Assembly: GCA_003242605.1 (NCBI GenBank)
Contig: QGUZ01000159.1
Location: forward strand, 1-11,228
Reading direction: 5' to 3'
DNA from: Actinomycetota bacterium
GTDB lineage: Bacteria > Actinomycetota > Actinomycetes > Streptosporangiales > Streptosporangiaceae
Length of the DNA: 11,228 nt
The notes under the pieces were generated by a model that ran no database searches, was not told where the DNA came from, and was given only the letters and a program-made list of their open reading frames with translations. Each line of letters begins with the position of its first letter. The stretch's first letter is position 1. A program made the translations under genes and the position numbers. Positions 1-6,062 of this stretch are shown piece by piece.

Positions 1-180
1 ACGGCACGGCGCAGGTCGGAGCTGAAGGCCGCGTGAGGCCGTCGTCGCGGCGGCGTTCGCCGAGCTCGGCGGCGAGCGCCCGGCCTGCTCGGCGAGCTCG
101 CCCGGCAGCCGGCCGCTCGCGATGCCCTGCTCGTTGTGCACGCTGATCGAGTGCGTCTCGCACACGATCTCGGCCGCCAT
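1..180 (-). pseudogene. Histidine phosphatase family protein, 5' part, apparently frameshifted
   Basis: Reading from the ATG at 180, the first ~35 codons give an N-terminus with ETHSISVHNEQGIASG and LPGELAEQ, as in the actinobacterial branch of the histidine phosphatase superfamily that carries ETHS where RHG is usual (family recall). After that, homology continues only in other frames: near 81-86 the reading moves to a frame giving ALAAELGERRRDDGLT, and near 29-33 it moves again to give AFSSDLRRA, the conserved SSDLRRA segment of the family. Each shift is explained by one missing G/C base. The start has a good Shine-Dalgarno (GGAGGG about 5 bases upstream), 25 bases after the regulator stop, so the two form an operon. 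The gene continues beyond the left edge. It is either a recent pseudogene or carries two sequencing errors; the sequence alone cannot decide. Confidence 0.7.
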
Positions 181-205
181 CGGCCCTCCGCGACGGGGCC
201 AGAAC

Positions 206-1522
206 TCACCTGGAGACGGGTACGCCCGCCAGGGTCTCACGCCATTCCTGAGCCGCCGCGGCCTTCCGCGGCACGAGGGCGTCGAACTCGCGCGCCCGGA
301 CCATCACCGCGTACGCGGGCACCGGCCGGCAGGTGATCGCCATGGTGGCGAGCCGGCACGCCTCCTCGATCTCGCCCGCCTTCACCAGCGCGGTGGCGTA
401 CGCGAGCCGGGTCAGCGCCGGGTCGGTGGTCTCGGTCGCGTCGAATTCCGCCAGAGCGCGTGCGGCCGCCTCACCGGCTCCCTCCACGTCGCCGAGGTCG
501 GCCCGACCGCGAGTTTCGTAGAAAGCCTGCCGCCTTGGCAGGAAGGAGTAGATGCTGCGGCTCAGACTCGCCGGAGCGCAGCGCGCAAGTGTGCCACGAG
601 CCGCGTTGATCGCACGCTCGAATGCATCGCGATCGCCGAGCGCGGCATGGGCCATGGCGGCGAAACACCACATCCACGCGATCGAGGGTGTCGCCTTGGT
701 GGCCTGCTCGAGTCGTGGGGTGACGTGGGCGAGTACACCCCGTGGGTTGTTGGAGTAGGTGGGGAAGTACGCGTCCGCCGCATAGGCGTGATCGGCGAAA
801 TTCCGGTCTCCCGCCTCTTCGGCCGCCCGCACTGCGGATCTCCACCAGCGGCGTGCCAACTCCGGCTGGTGCAGGGAGAACAGATGCTCCCCCATGGCGA
901 AGCACAACCTTGCTGCCACGCGCGCCAGACGCTGCTGGACTCTTGTGGGCTGATGGTTCTTGAGTAATTCACGGACACTCGACAGGTGCAGCAGTGTTTC
1001 GTGGACGACGTTTTCCGGGGAGACGATGATCCCGCGCAGGCCCAGCTCTTCGGCCGCGGATTCGAGGAACGACAGTTTCGCTTCGCTGACGGTGGTGGAG
1101 TGGAGAGCCTGCTCGAGCTGATCGGGGCCGTGGATCACGCCGTCCAGTAACCCGGCGGTCAGCGTCATCGCTCCGATTTGGAATACCTGTCGCCGGTCCG
1201 TGGCTACCTCCTCCGGTTTGGAGGGGATGAGGGAATTATCGCCGTCGTCCTTTCCAGGATCGTATGGCGCCAGTAATTCGGCAACGGTGTAGCCGGGGAA
1301 CATGTGCTCGAGCACCCGGCAGCGGTCGGCCGAGGGCTTGGTCTTGACCTTGCCGGCGAGCCAGCGGGCGTACTGTTCGCGTCCCGGCGCCGTCGTGGCC
1401 AGATTGCGATCCAGCTTTCTGGCCACTTTGTCGTACTCGCGGCAAAAAGCCCGATGTGTGACCAGATGTCGCTTGGCGAGCAACACCTTCAACAGCGTTT
1501 CCCGGCGCTCCGGCCCCGCCAT
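206..1522 (-). CDS. FCREYD-type helix-turn-helix regulator with TPR-like C-terminal region
   Basis: This 438-residue protein is probably a cytoplasmic DNA-binding regulator. Residues about 8-86 contain the conserved actinobacterial block THRAFCREYDKVAR followed by GREQYARWLAGKVKTKP and CRVLEHMFPG, which I recognise from XRE-like regulators next to histidine phosphatase genes. Residues ~135-430 are alpha-helical and alanine-rich with TPR-like helix pairs (such as ARRWWRSAVRAAEEAGD and HAYAADAYF). The ATG at 1522 has only a weak Shine-Dalgarno (TAGGTGA). The phosphatase gene follows after 25 bases, so they are likely cotranscribed. Base composition in 550-1300 is visibly lower in G+C than in neighbouring genes, and three leucines (83, 125, 186) use TTA. 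The ligand, target genes and physiological role are unknown; an autoregulatory role at the dyads upstream is only an inference. Confidence 0.8.
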   Translation of the reverse strand: MAGPERRETLLKVLLAKRHLVTHRAFCREYDKVARKLDRNLATTAPGREQYARWLAGKVKTKPSADRCRVLEHMFPGYTVAELLAPYDPGKDDGDNSLIPSKPEEVATDRRQVFQIGAMTLTAGLLDGVIHGPDQLEQALHSTTVSEAKLSFLESAAEELGLRGIIVSPENVVHETLLHLSSVRELLKNHQPTRVQQRLARVAARLCFAMGEHLFSLHQPELARRWWRSAVRAAEEAGDRNFADHAYAADAYFPTYSNNPRGVLAHVTPRLEQATKATPSIAWMWCFAAMAHAALGDRDAFERAINAARGTLARCAPASLSRSIYSFLPRRQAFYETRGRADLGDVEGAGEAAARALAEFDATETTDPALTRLAYATALVKAGEIEEACRLATMAITCRPVPAYAVMVRAREFDALVPRKAAAAQEWRETLAGVPVSR

Positions 1523-1562
1523 CCCCGATCACCTACTTTCCGGATTCCCGAGGTTACGGAGA

Positions 1563-1573
1563 GTCATGATGAC
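1563..1573. promoter_or_regulatory. Palindrome GTCAT-N1-ATGAC
   Basis: This is a perfect 5-base inverted repeat with a one-base spacer, 41 bases upstream of the regulator start. The same half-site recurs at 1664-1679. The position fits an operator for the regulator itself, but short dyads occur by chance and no binding motif is known to me for this regulator class. Confidence 0.3.
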
Positions 1574-1663
1574 GGCGGTCACTGTAACTCCAAAGCGCCG
1601 GTAAAGCGCGCGTTTTCGCAGGTGCGGTAATACGCGGCCGAACGGGTGGGCGCTCGTGCCACG

Positions 1664-1679
1664 ATGACGCCACAGTCAT
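1664..1679. promoter_or_regulatory. Palindrome ATGAC-N6-GTCAT
   Basis: This is a perfect 5-base inverted repeat with a six-base spacer in the divergent spacer, about 150 bases before the ATPase start. It uses the same half-site as the dyad at 1563-1573 but in the opposite arrangement. It is a candidate operator only. Confidence 0.25.
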
Positions 1680-1830
1680 GCCGCACCCGTGTCCGCGACG
1701 ACTCCCTACGGTCGCCCTCCGAGACTCGGCCCGAACGCCACGCGTCACCGCCCGACGCCGGGAGGTTTCCGTACGGCCGCCGTGCCGCCGGGCGACGGCG
1801 AACGACCGACAGGGGGAGACAACGACGACG

Positions 1831-2259
1831 ATGCCCGACATCCCGTACTACCGCCTTCTCGACCGCGCGGCGTTCGCGTCGGCGAAGGCGTCGGTCGCCG
1901 AGGCGCGGCGCTGGCTGAGCAAGGTCCTCGACCGCCATCCGCGCCGGGAGGACGCGGTGATCCTCCTATCCGAGGCGGTGACCAACTCGGTGGTGCACAC
2001 CCGCTCCACGGCGATCGAGGTCACCGTGCACGCCGACGTCGACGGGCGGCTGCTCGTCACCGTCACCGACGAGGGCGCGGACACCGTGCCCGGCATACCC
2101 GCCCACCCCGTGGACGACCTCGCCGAGTCGGGCCGTGGGGTTCGGCTGATCCGCGCGTTAGCCGCCCGCTGGGGCTTCACCGAGGAGCAATCCCGCTGCT
2201 CGCTCTGGTTCGTCCTCACCCCTGTCGCGCCGTCCGCGAACGGTGATCTGACGGCCTGA
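1831..2259 (+). CDS. RsbW-like GHKL ATP-binding protein (anti-sigma factor kinase type)
   Basis: This 142-residue single-domain HATPase_c protein belongs to the SpoIIAB/RsbW type. Visible motifs are the N box SEAVTN (Glu48, Asn52), the G1 box TDEG (Asp80, Gly82) and the G2 box GRGVRLI (Gly101, Gly103). Family members bind ATP and either phosphorylate anti-anti-sigma (STAS) proteins or hold a sigma factor. Neither partner is in this window, so it is one of the orphan ATPases common in actinomycetes. I chose the ATG at 1831 because AGGGGGAG lies at 1811-1818 and because the domain starts soon after; an in-frame ATG at 1678 would add 51 low-complexity arginine/proline-rich residues and lacks a comparable ribosome site. 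Leu110 is encoded by TTA (2158-2160). It is divergent from the regulator gene. Confidence 0.85.
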   Translation: MPDIPYYRLLDRAAFASAKASVAEARRWLSKVLDRHPRREDAVILLSEAVTNSVVHTRSTAIEVTVHADVDGRLLVTVTDEGADTVPGIPAHPVDDLAESGRGVRLIRALAARWGFTEEQSRCSLWFVLTPVAPSANGDLTA

Positions 2260-2377
2260 ACCCGGGCACCGCCGAACCCCCGATCAGGAACCGGGCCGGC
2301 CGTACCGAGGCGCGGCGTCGCCCTCCGGCCGTGGCCGCTTCGCCGCTCCGCTCCGGGTTTACTGGCGTTCTGTCACA

Positions 2378-2405
2378 TTTGTCGGACGCGGCTGCTACCT
2401 ATACC
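2378..2405 (+). promoter_or_regulatory. Possible promoter for the GG-protein/DUF4132 unit
   Basis: TTTGTC (2378-2383), a 16-base spacer and TATACC (2400-2405) resemble a weak housekeeping -35/-10 pair, 34 bases upstream of the start at 2440. It lies in the most A/T-rich patch of the 180-base gap after the ATPase gene. Nothing else in that gap stands out. Confidence 0.3.
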
Positions 2406-2439
2406 CCAGTCGATGTCGATCTTCCATGGAAAGGTCTCG

Positions 2440-2832
2440 ATGGCCACGGTCACGTTCCGGGACGAAACGGTGATGGGCAAGCCGTTGGAGGAGCTCACCC
2501 TGCCCGGACCGCCCACCCGGATCACCGCGCGGGAGCCGGCGCGTGCGCAGGTGCGGGAGGAGGTCGCCCGCTACAACGCCGCGCCCCGCCCGCGACTGCC
2601 CGGGCTCGGCCGGCCGGTGGAGGAGGAGATCGCGCGGAACGGGTACCGCACGGCCCTCGGGCGGCGTCTCGACTGGGAGCGGCAGGCCGACGCGGCCGAG
2701 CGGGCGTTCGAGCGCAACGGGTTCCTGCTGCTGGTCGGGGATCGGCAGACCGAGGATCTCGACGAGGAGATCGACCTGACCGGGGACCCGGTGGTCTCGT
2801 TCATCAAGCTCGTCCCCCTGGTCGGAGGCTGA
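2440..2832 (+). CDS. Small DUF4132-partner protein with MoaD-like C-terminus ending in Gly-Gly
   Basis: This is a 130-residue soluble protein with no signal peptide or membrane segment. I chose the ATG at 2440 because GGAAAGG lies 5 bases upstream; an in-frame ATG at 2413 has no ribosome site and would add nine residues. N-terminal strands (VTFRDET, residues 4-10; EELTLP, 17-22) are followed by a helix starting ITAREPARAQVREEV (28-42), a linker with an amphipathic helix (DWERQADAAERAFERNG, 78-94), and then FLLLVGDRQTEDLDEEIDL and DPVVSFIKLVPLVGG (95-130). The ending matches the logic of MoaD/ThiS sulfur carriers and ubiquitin-like proteins: a V-x-F strand, a hydrophobic P-x-V turn and a terminal Gly-Gly. 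The DUF4132 gene begins one base after the stop, so the two are translationally coupled. From memory, similar small proteins sit next to DUF4132 in other actinomycetes. Function is unknown; a beta-grasp fold is inference. Confidence 0.75.
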   Translation: MATVTFRDETVMGKPLEELTLPGPPTRITAREPARAQVREEVARYNAAPRPRLPGLGRPVEEEIARNGYRTALGRRLDWERQADAAERAFERNGFLLLVGDRQTEDLDEEIDLTGDPVVSFIKLVPLVGG

Positions 2833-2833
2833 C

Positions 2834-5284
2834 GTGGGCGTCATCGACGAGCTGCGGCGGCGGTCCCCGCATGCGCTCGGCGACCTGTCGCCCGCGGAAG
2901 AGCAGGCCATCGCCTGTTTCGACGACCTGTTCGGGCCGCCTGCGTGGGCGACTCCGCTCGCGACGCTCGTCGGCGATCTGAACGACGAGGGGCGCCGGGC
3001 GTTCGGGCTCTGGGTGCAGCTGTGCCTCCGGCTGCAGGAGGAGGCCGGGCAGGAGCCCGATGAGCGGCTGCTGGAGGCCGTCCGGTACGTCGCCGATGCG
3101 AATCCGGAGTGGACCCTGCGGGAGGTCTGGCTGCTCTGGATGGTGGCGATGGGCACGCGCGGCCGGCGGGACACCGACTGCCGGCTCAGGTACCGGATCC
3201 CCCTCGCCGCGACGGCCCGGCTCGGCCCCGCCGAACGCCGGTTCGTCGCGGACACCATCGCGTCCCTGGCGCAGACCTCGCTGACGCAGTGGGGCACCAC
3301 CGCCGACCAGGTCAACGCGCTGGTCACCGAGCCCGAGGAGAACGATCCGGCGGCCCGGGTGCGCAACGTCGTCTGGGCCTGCGATCCGTTCGCCTGCCTG
3401 CTCGCCGACGAGTTCGGCACCCGGCTGGGCGCGGAGCCCATGGTGCCGCTGCTGCGGCACTGGGCCACGGCGACGTCCGCCAGGCCGACCAAGAAGTGGC
3501 TCGACACGGCGCGCAGGCTGCTCGTCCCGGAGGCGCCGGAGCTGATGCGCGAGATCCTCACCCGGCTGACGGAGCACCGCGAGCGGCCGGTCCGCACCCC
3601 GCGGGACCACGAGGAGGCGATCTTCCTGCACCGGCGGACCACGACCGTGCTGCGCGGCCTGGTGTGGACGTGCGCGCTCGTCGACGAGCCGTGGGTCACG
3701 CCGCTGCTCGGCGACGTCGCGGTCACCTGCGGGGCCGGCGAGAGCGGGAAGCCCCGCTGCGAGACCCTGGTGAACGCCGCCGTGTCCACGCTGGTACGGC
3801 GTGGCGGGCTCGACGTCGTCGCCGCACTGGCCAAGGTCACCGTCAAGGTGCGCCGGCGGCGCCTGCTGGCCCAGGTGGGGCAGGCCCTCGGCGAGATCGC
3901 CGCGCAGGCGGGCCTCACTCGCGACCAGCTCCTCGACCGCACCGTCCCCGACTTCGGCCTCGACGCCGACGGCGTACGCGAGGAGAAGATCGGCGACCAC
4001 CGGGTACTGCTCTGCGTCGACGGCCCGTCCCTGCGGTTCGTCAACCCGGCCGGCCGTACGCTCAAGTCGGCGCCGCAGGCGATCCGCAAGACGCCGGAGC
4101 TGGCCGAGCTGAAGGACACACTGAAGGAACTCGGCCGTACCCTGGCGGCCGAGCGGCACCGGCTGGAGCGGGCGCTGATCGAGGAACGCGTCTGGCGCTG
4201 GCACGAGGTGACCACGCACCTCATCGACCACCCGCTCACCGGCCGGTACGTGCGCAACCTGATCTGGCAGATCCCGGACGGCCCGGCAGGGCTCCCGGCA
4301 CGGGTCGGCGACGGCTGGGAGCTGACCGACCCGCACGGACACGCGGCCCGGCCCGATCCGGACACCCCGGTCCTGCTGTGGCATCCCATCCGCGCCACCG
4401 CCGACGAGGTCCGGGCCTGGCGGGACTTCCTGCTCGACCGCGAGGTGCGGCAGCCGTTCAAGCAGGCGTTCCGCGAGGTGTACCCGCTCACCCCGGCCGA
4501 GCGGGAGACCGGCACCTACTCGCCGCGGTTCAGCGGGCACGTGCTGCGGTACGGCCAGGCGAAGGCGCTGCTCAGCCGGCGTGGCTGGACCGGCCCGGCG
4601 CTCGGCCATCGGGACCACGGGGGCGGCGAGGGCGCGGTGGTCAAGGCGCTGTCGGGCTGGCAGGTGCGCTGGGGCATGCGCGTCGCCGGCGCTCCGGAGG
4701 CCGACGGCCGGGACGCCGCGTCGTTGTACGTCACTGGGGAGATGCTCTTCCACCGGGCGGGACGGATTCCCGCGGCGCGCGACGACCGGGTGCCGGAGGA
4801 CGGCGGCGCGGTGCCGCTCACCGAGGTGCCGCCGCTCGTGTTCTCGGAGGTGATGCGGGACGCCGACCTCGCGGTGGGCGTGGCCTCGATCGGGCTCGAC
4901 CAGGAGGCCCTCGCCGGCCACGAGGACTACTGGCGCGAGTACGGCTTCGGCGCGCTCAGCGAGACCGCCGAGACCCGGCGCGACGTGCTCGCCCGGCTGT
5001 TGCCCCGCCTCAAGATCGCCGACCGGCTGGAACTGGCCGACCGCTTCCTGCGGGTGCGCGGCGACCTGCGCACCTACAAGATCCACCTCGGCTCGGGCAA
5101 CGTCCTCATCGAGCCGCACGACGCCCACCTCTGCCTCGTCCCCGAGCGCGGCCGCGACGCCGGCCAGGTGTTCCTGCCGTTCGAGGAGGACGGCGGCATG
5201 CTGTCGATCATCCTGTCCAAGGCGCTGCTGCTCGCCGGCGACACCTCGATCACCGACCCGACGATCACCCGGCGGCTGCGCTGA
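2834..5284 (+). CDS. DUF4132 domain-containing protein (MolR-like)
   Basis: This is an 816-residue soluble protein starting at a GTG with GGAGG six bases upstream (2824-2828), the site lying inside the end of the preceding gene. The N-terminal ~430 residues are alpha-helical and repeat-like. The DUF4132 core runs from about residue 440 (EERVWRWHEVTTHLIDHPLTGRYV is spread over ~449-472), through WRDFLLDREVRQPFKQAFREVYPLTPAE (about 529-556) and LLSRRGWTGPAL. A C-terminal domain (about 745-812) has TYKIHLGSGNVLIEP and FLPFEEDGGMLSIILSKALLLAGD, as in other DUF4132 proteins. E. coli relatives (YehI/MolR family) were once linked to molybdate regulation, but no biochemical activity is established. 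There is no WGR domain at the N-terminus, unlike many relatives. It forms a tight unit with the upstream Gly-Gly protein. I see no frameshift. Confidence 0.88.
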   Translation: MGVIDELRRRSPHALGDLSPAEEQAIACFDDLFGPPAWATPLATLVGDLNDEGRRAFGLWVQLCLRLQEEAGQEPDERLLEAVRYVADANPEWTLREVWLLWMVAMGTRGRRDTDCRLRYRIPLAATARLGPAERRFVADTIASLAQTSLTQWGTTADQVNALVTEPEENDPAARVRNVVWACDPFACLLADEFGTRLGAEPMVPLLRHWATATSARPTKKWLDTARRLLVPEAPELMREILTRLTEHRERPVRTPRDHEEAIFLHRRTTTVLRGLVWTCALVDEPWVTPLLGDVAVTCGAGESGKPRCETLVNAAVSTLVRRGGLDVVAALAKVTVKVRRRRLLAQVGQALGEIAAQAGLTRDQLLDRTVPDFGLDADGVREEKIGDHRVLLCVDGPSLRFVNPAGRTLKSAPQAIRKTPELAELKDTLKELGRTLAAERHRLERALIEERVWRWHEVTTHLIDHPLTGRYVRNLIWQIPDGPAGLPARVGDGWELTDPHGHAARPDPDTPVLLWHPIRATADEVRAWRDFLLDREVRQPFKQAFREVYPLTPAERETGTYSPRFSGHVLRYGQAKALLSRRGWTGPALGHRDHGGGEGAVVKALSGWQVRWGMRVAGAPEADGRDAASLYVTGEMLFHRAGRIPAARDDRVPEDGGAVPLTEVPPLVFSEVMRDADLAVGVASIGLDQEALAGHEDYWREYGFGALSETAETRRDVLARLLPRLKIADRLELADRFLRVRGDLRTYKIHLGSGNVLIEPHDAHLCLVPERGRDAGQVFLPFEEDGGMLSIILSKALLLAGDTSITDPTITRRLR

Positions 5285-5295
5285 GCCCTCCCGGC

Positions 5296-5328
5296 CGCGG
5301 CCACGGTCAGTACCGGTTCGTGGCCGCG
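5296..5328. terminator. Hairpin at the convergent gene ends
   Basis: CGCGGCCACG (5296-5305) and CGTGGCCGCG (5319-5328) form a perfect 10-bp stem with a 13-base loop. It begins 11 bases after the DUF4132 stop and spans the stop of the minus-strand PPOX remnant, so it could end transcription from both sides. There is no T-tract, which is usual for actinobacterial terminators but lowers certainty. Confidence 0.4.
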
Positions 5329-5540
5329 TCGATGGCGAGGTGGCGGTCGAGTTCCTCGGCGGTGGTCGTGAGGTTCAGCCGGTCCTTGACGATCTGGCCG
5401 AGGGTGGGGAGGGTGCTGCGGTCCGGCCAGGTCTCCGGGCGCCAGAGGCCGGAGCGCAGCAGCGCCCTGCCGCAGTGCAGGTAGAGCTCCTCGACCTCGA
5501 CGAGGAGGGCGAGGCGGGGGCGCATGCCCTGCACCACGAG
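5307..5540 (-). pseudogene. C-terminal remnant of a PPOX-family (FMN-binding, pyridoxamine-phosphate-oxidase-like) protein
   Basis: The last ~77 codons before the stop at 5307 read LVVQGMRPRLALLVEVEELY, LHCGRALLRSGLWRPETWPD and LPTLGQIVKD, the typical C-terminal third of actinobacterial split-barrel flavoproteins in the pyridoxamine 5'-phosphate oxidase-like superfamily (family recall). Reading further upstream, the frame stays open to 5762, but homology ends near 5540: I see no FMN-binding N-terminal barrel in any minus-strand frame. The plus strand from there on encodes something unrelated instead. I therefore call a 5'-deleted gene rather than a complete short one. A fragment of this size would lack most of the flavin site. 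It could still be translated from the ATG at 5525, but no clear ribosome site precedes it. Confidence 0.65.
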
Positions 5541-5790
5541 TTCGTCGAGGGGGAGGAGCCGGTCGCGTTCAGCCCGGGCAACCGCTACCTGCTCACCAAG
5601 CGGGGGGAGACGTCCACGGGCTACGCGACCGGGAGCCGGCAGGTCGTGCGGACCCGGCACGGCGTGTCGGCCCAGGCGCTGCACATGAACGGGACGATCG
5701 TCGCCCACATCGACCGCCACCACCGCAAGCGGCGCGCGGAGCACTACGTCCGACCTCGCCACGGGCCGGCACGTCGGCGGGGCGGTCTAG
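5535..5790 (+). pseudogene. C-terminal remnant of a beta-propeller (WD40-like) protein, one frameshift
   Basis: From about 5535 the plus strand reads EFVEGEEPVAFSPGNRYLLT, then TGSRQVVRTRHG, then MNGTIVAHID and AEHYV with good third-position G/C. Near 5748-5753 the frame breaks; moving to the next frame gives DLATGRHVGGAV and a stop TAG at 5788-5790. The joined ending YVRDLATGRHVG and the earlier VAFSPGNRYLLT resemble WD40 or PQQ-like propeller blades (V-A-F-S-P-x-x-R-x-L, W/R-D-x-A-T-G-R-x-V). One missing base explains the break. No start codon or ribosome site precedes it, and it abuts the PPOX remnant directly, so both look like leftovers joined by a deletion. The propeller assignment is by eye and moderate. 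Confidence 0.5.
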
Positions 5791-6062
5791 CCGAGCGGTC
5801 CCGCGACGAGATCGACATCGTGGCCGGGCTCCCGGTACCTCTGAGCGGCTTCGCGCCTGGCGGGCGGGGCCGTACCAGGCGCCGACGGCCCGGCTCGTAC
5901 GCTGGCAGCCCGCTGCTGCGGCCGATCGCGGCCGAGATCCGGGCGAACGCGACGGCCACGCGCGCCGGGCCTGAGCGCGCCCGGCTCGCCCGCCTGCTCG
6001 CGCCCGTCCGCGACGAGGCCGAGCAGGCGGCCACCCGGCGGGAGCGTGGCCGCCGGCCGGCG
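5791..6062. other. Unassigned debris region between remnants and the secreted-protein gene
   Basis: No gene is recognisable in these 272 bases on either strand. One plus-strand frame (5910-6050) reads as a helical stretch (LLRPIAAEIRANAT, LARLLAPVRDEAEQAATRRE) that may be another gene fragment, but it has no start or family resemblance. The downstream end abuts the stop of the secreted-protein gene at 6063 with no clear terminator. Confidence 0.5.

Larger units (their letters stand above)
1523..1830. other. Divergent intergenic region (308 bases)
   Basis: This spacer separates the minus-strand regulator from the plus-strand ATPase gene and must hold both promoters. I see two short dyads sharing the half-site GTCAT/ATGAC (1563-1573 and 1664-1679) and a wider pair GTTAC (1553-1557) / GTAAC (1584-1588). 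No -10/-35 pair is convincing on either strand. The rightmost ~150 bases can be read in frame with the ATPase from an ATG at 1678, but they have arginine/proline-rich, non-domain-like content. Confidence 0.6.

Noticed and set aside
1678..1830. Upstream in-frame ATG giving the ATPase a 51-residue N-terminal extension
   Set aside because: The extension is Arg/Pro-rich and unlike the family, and a strong ribosome site points to the ATG at 1831.
2804..5128. Long open frame on the minus strand opposite the DUF4132 gene
   Set aside because: It is an antisense shadow created by the G/C third-position bias of the plus-strand gene; its product is low-complexity and matches no family, while the plus strand has clear domain content.
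5779..5800. tRNA-like string GTCTAGCCGAGCGGTC resembling a serine/leucine tRNA D-arm
   Set aside because: There is no matching acceptor stem, anticodon arm or T-arm GGTTCGA motif downstream.
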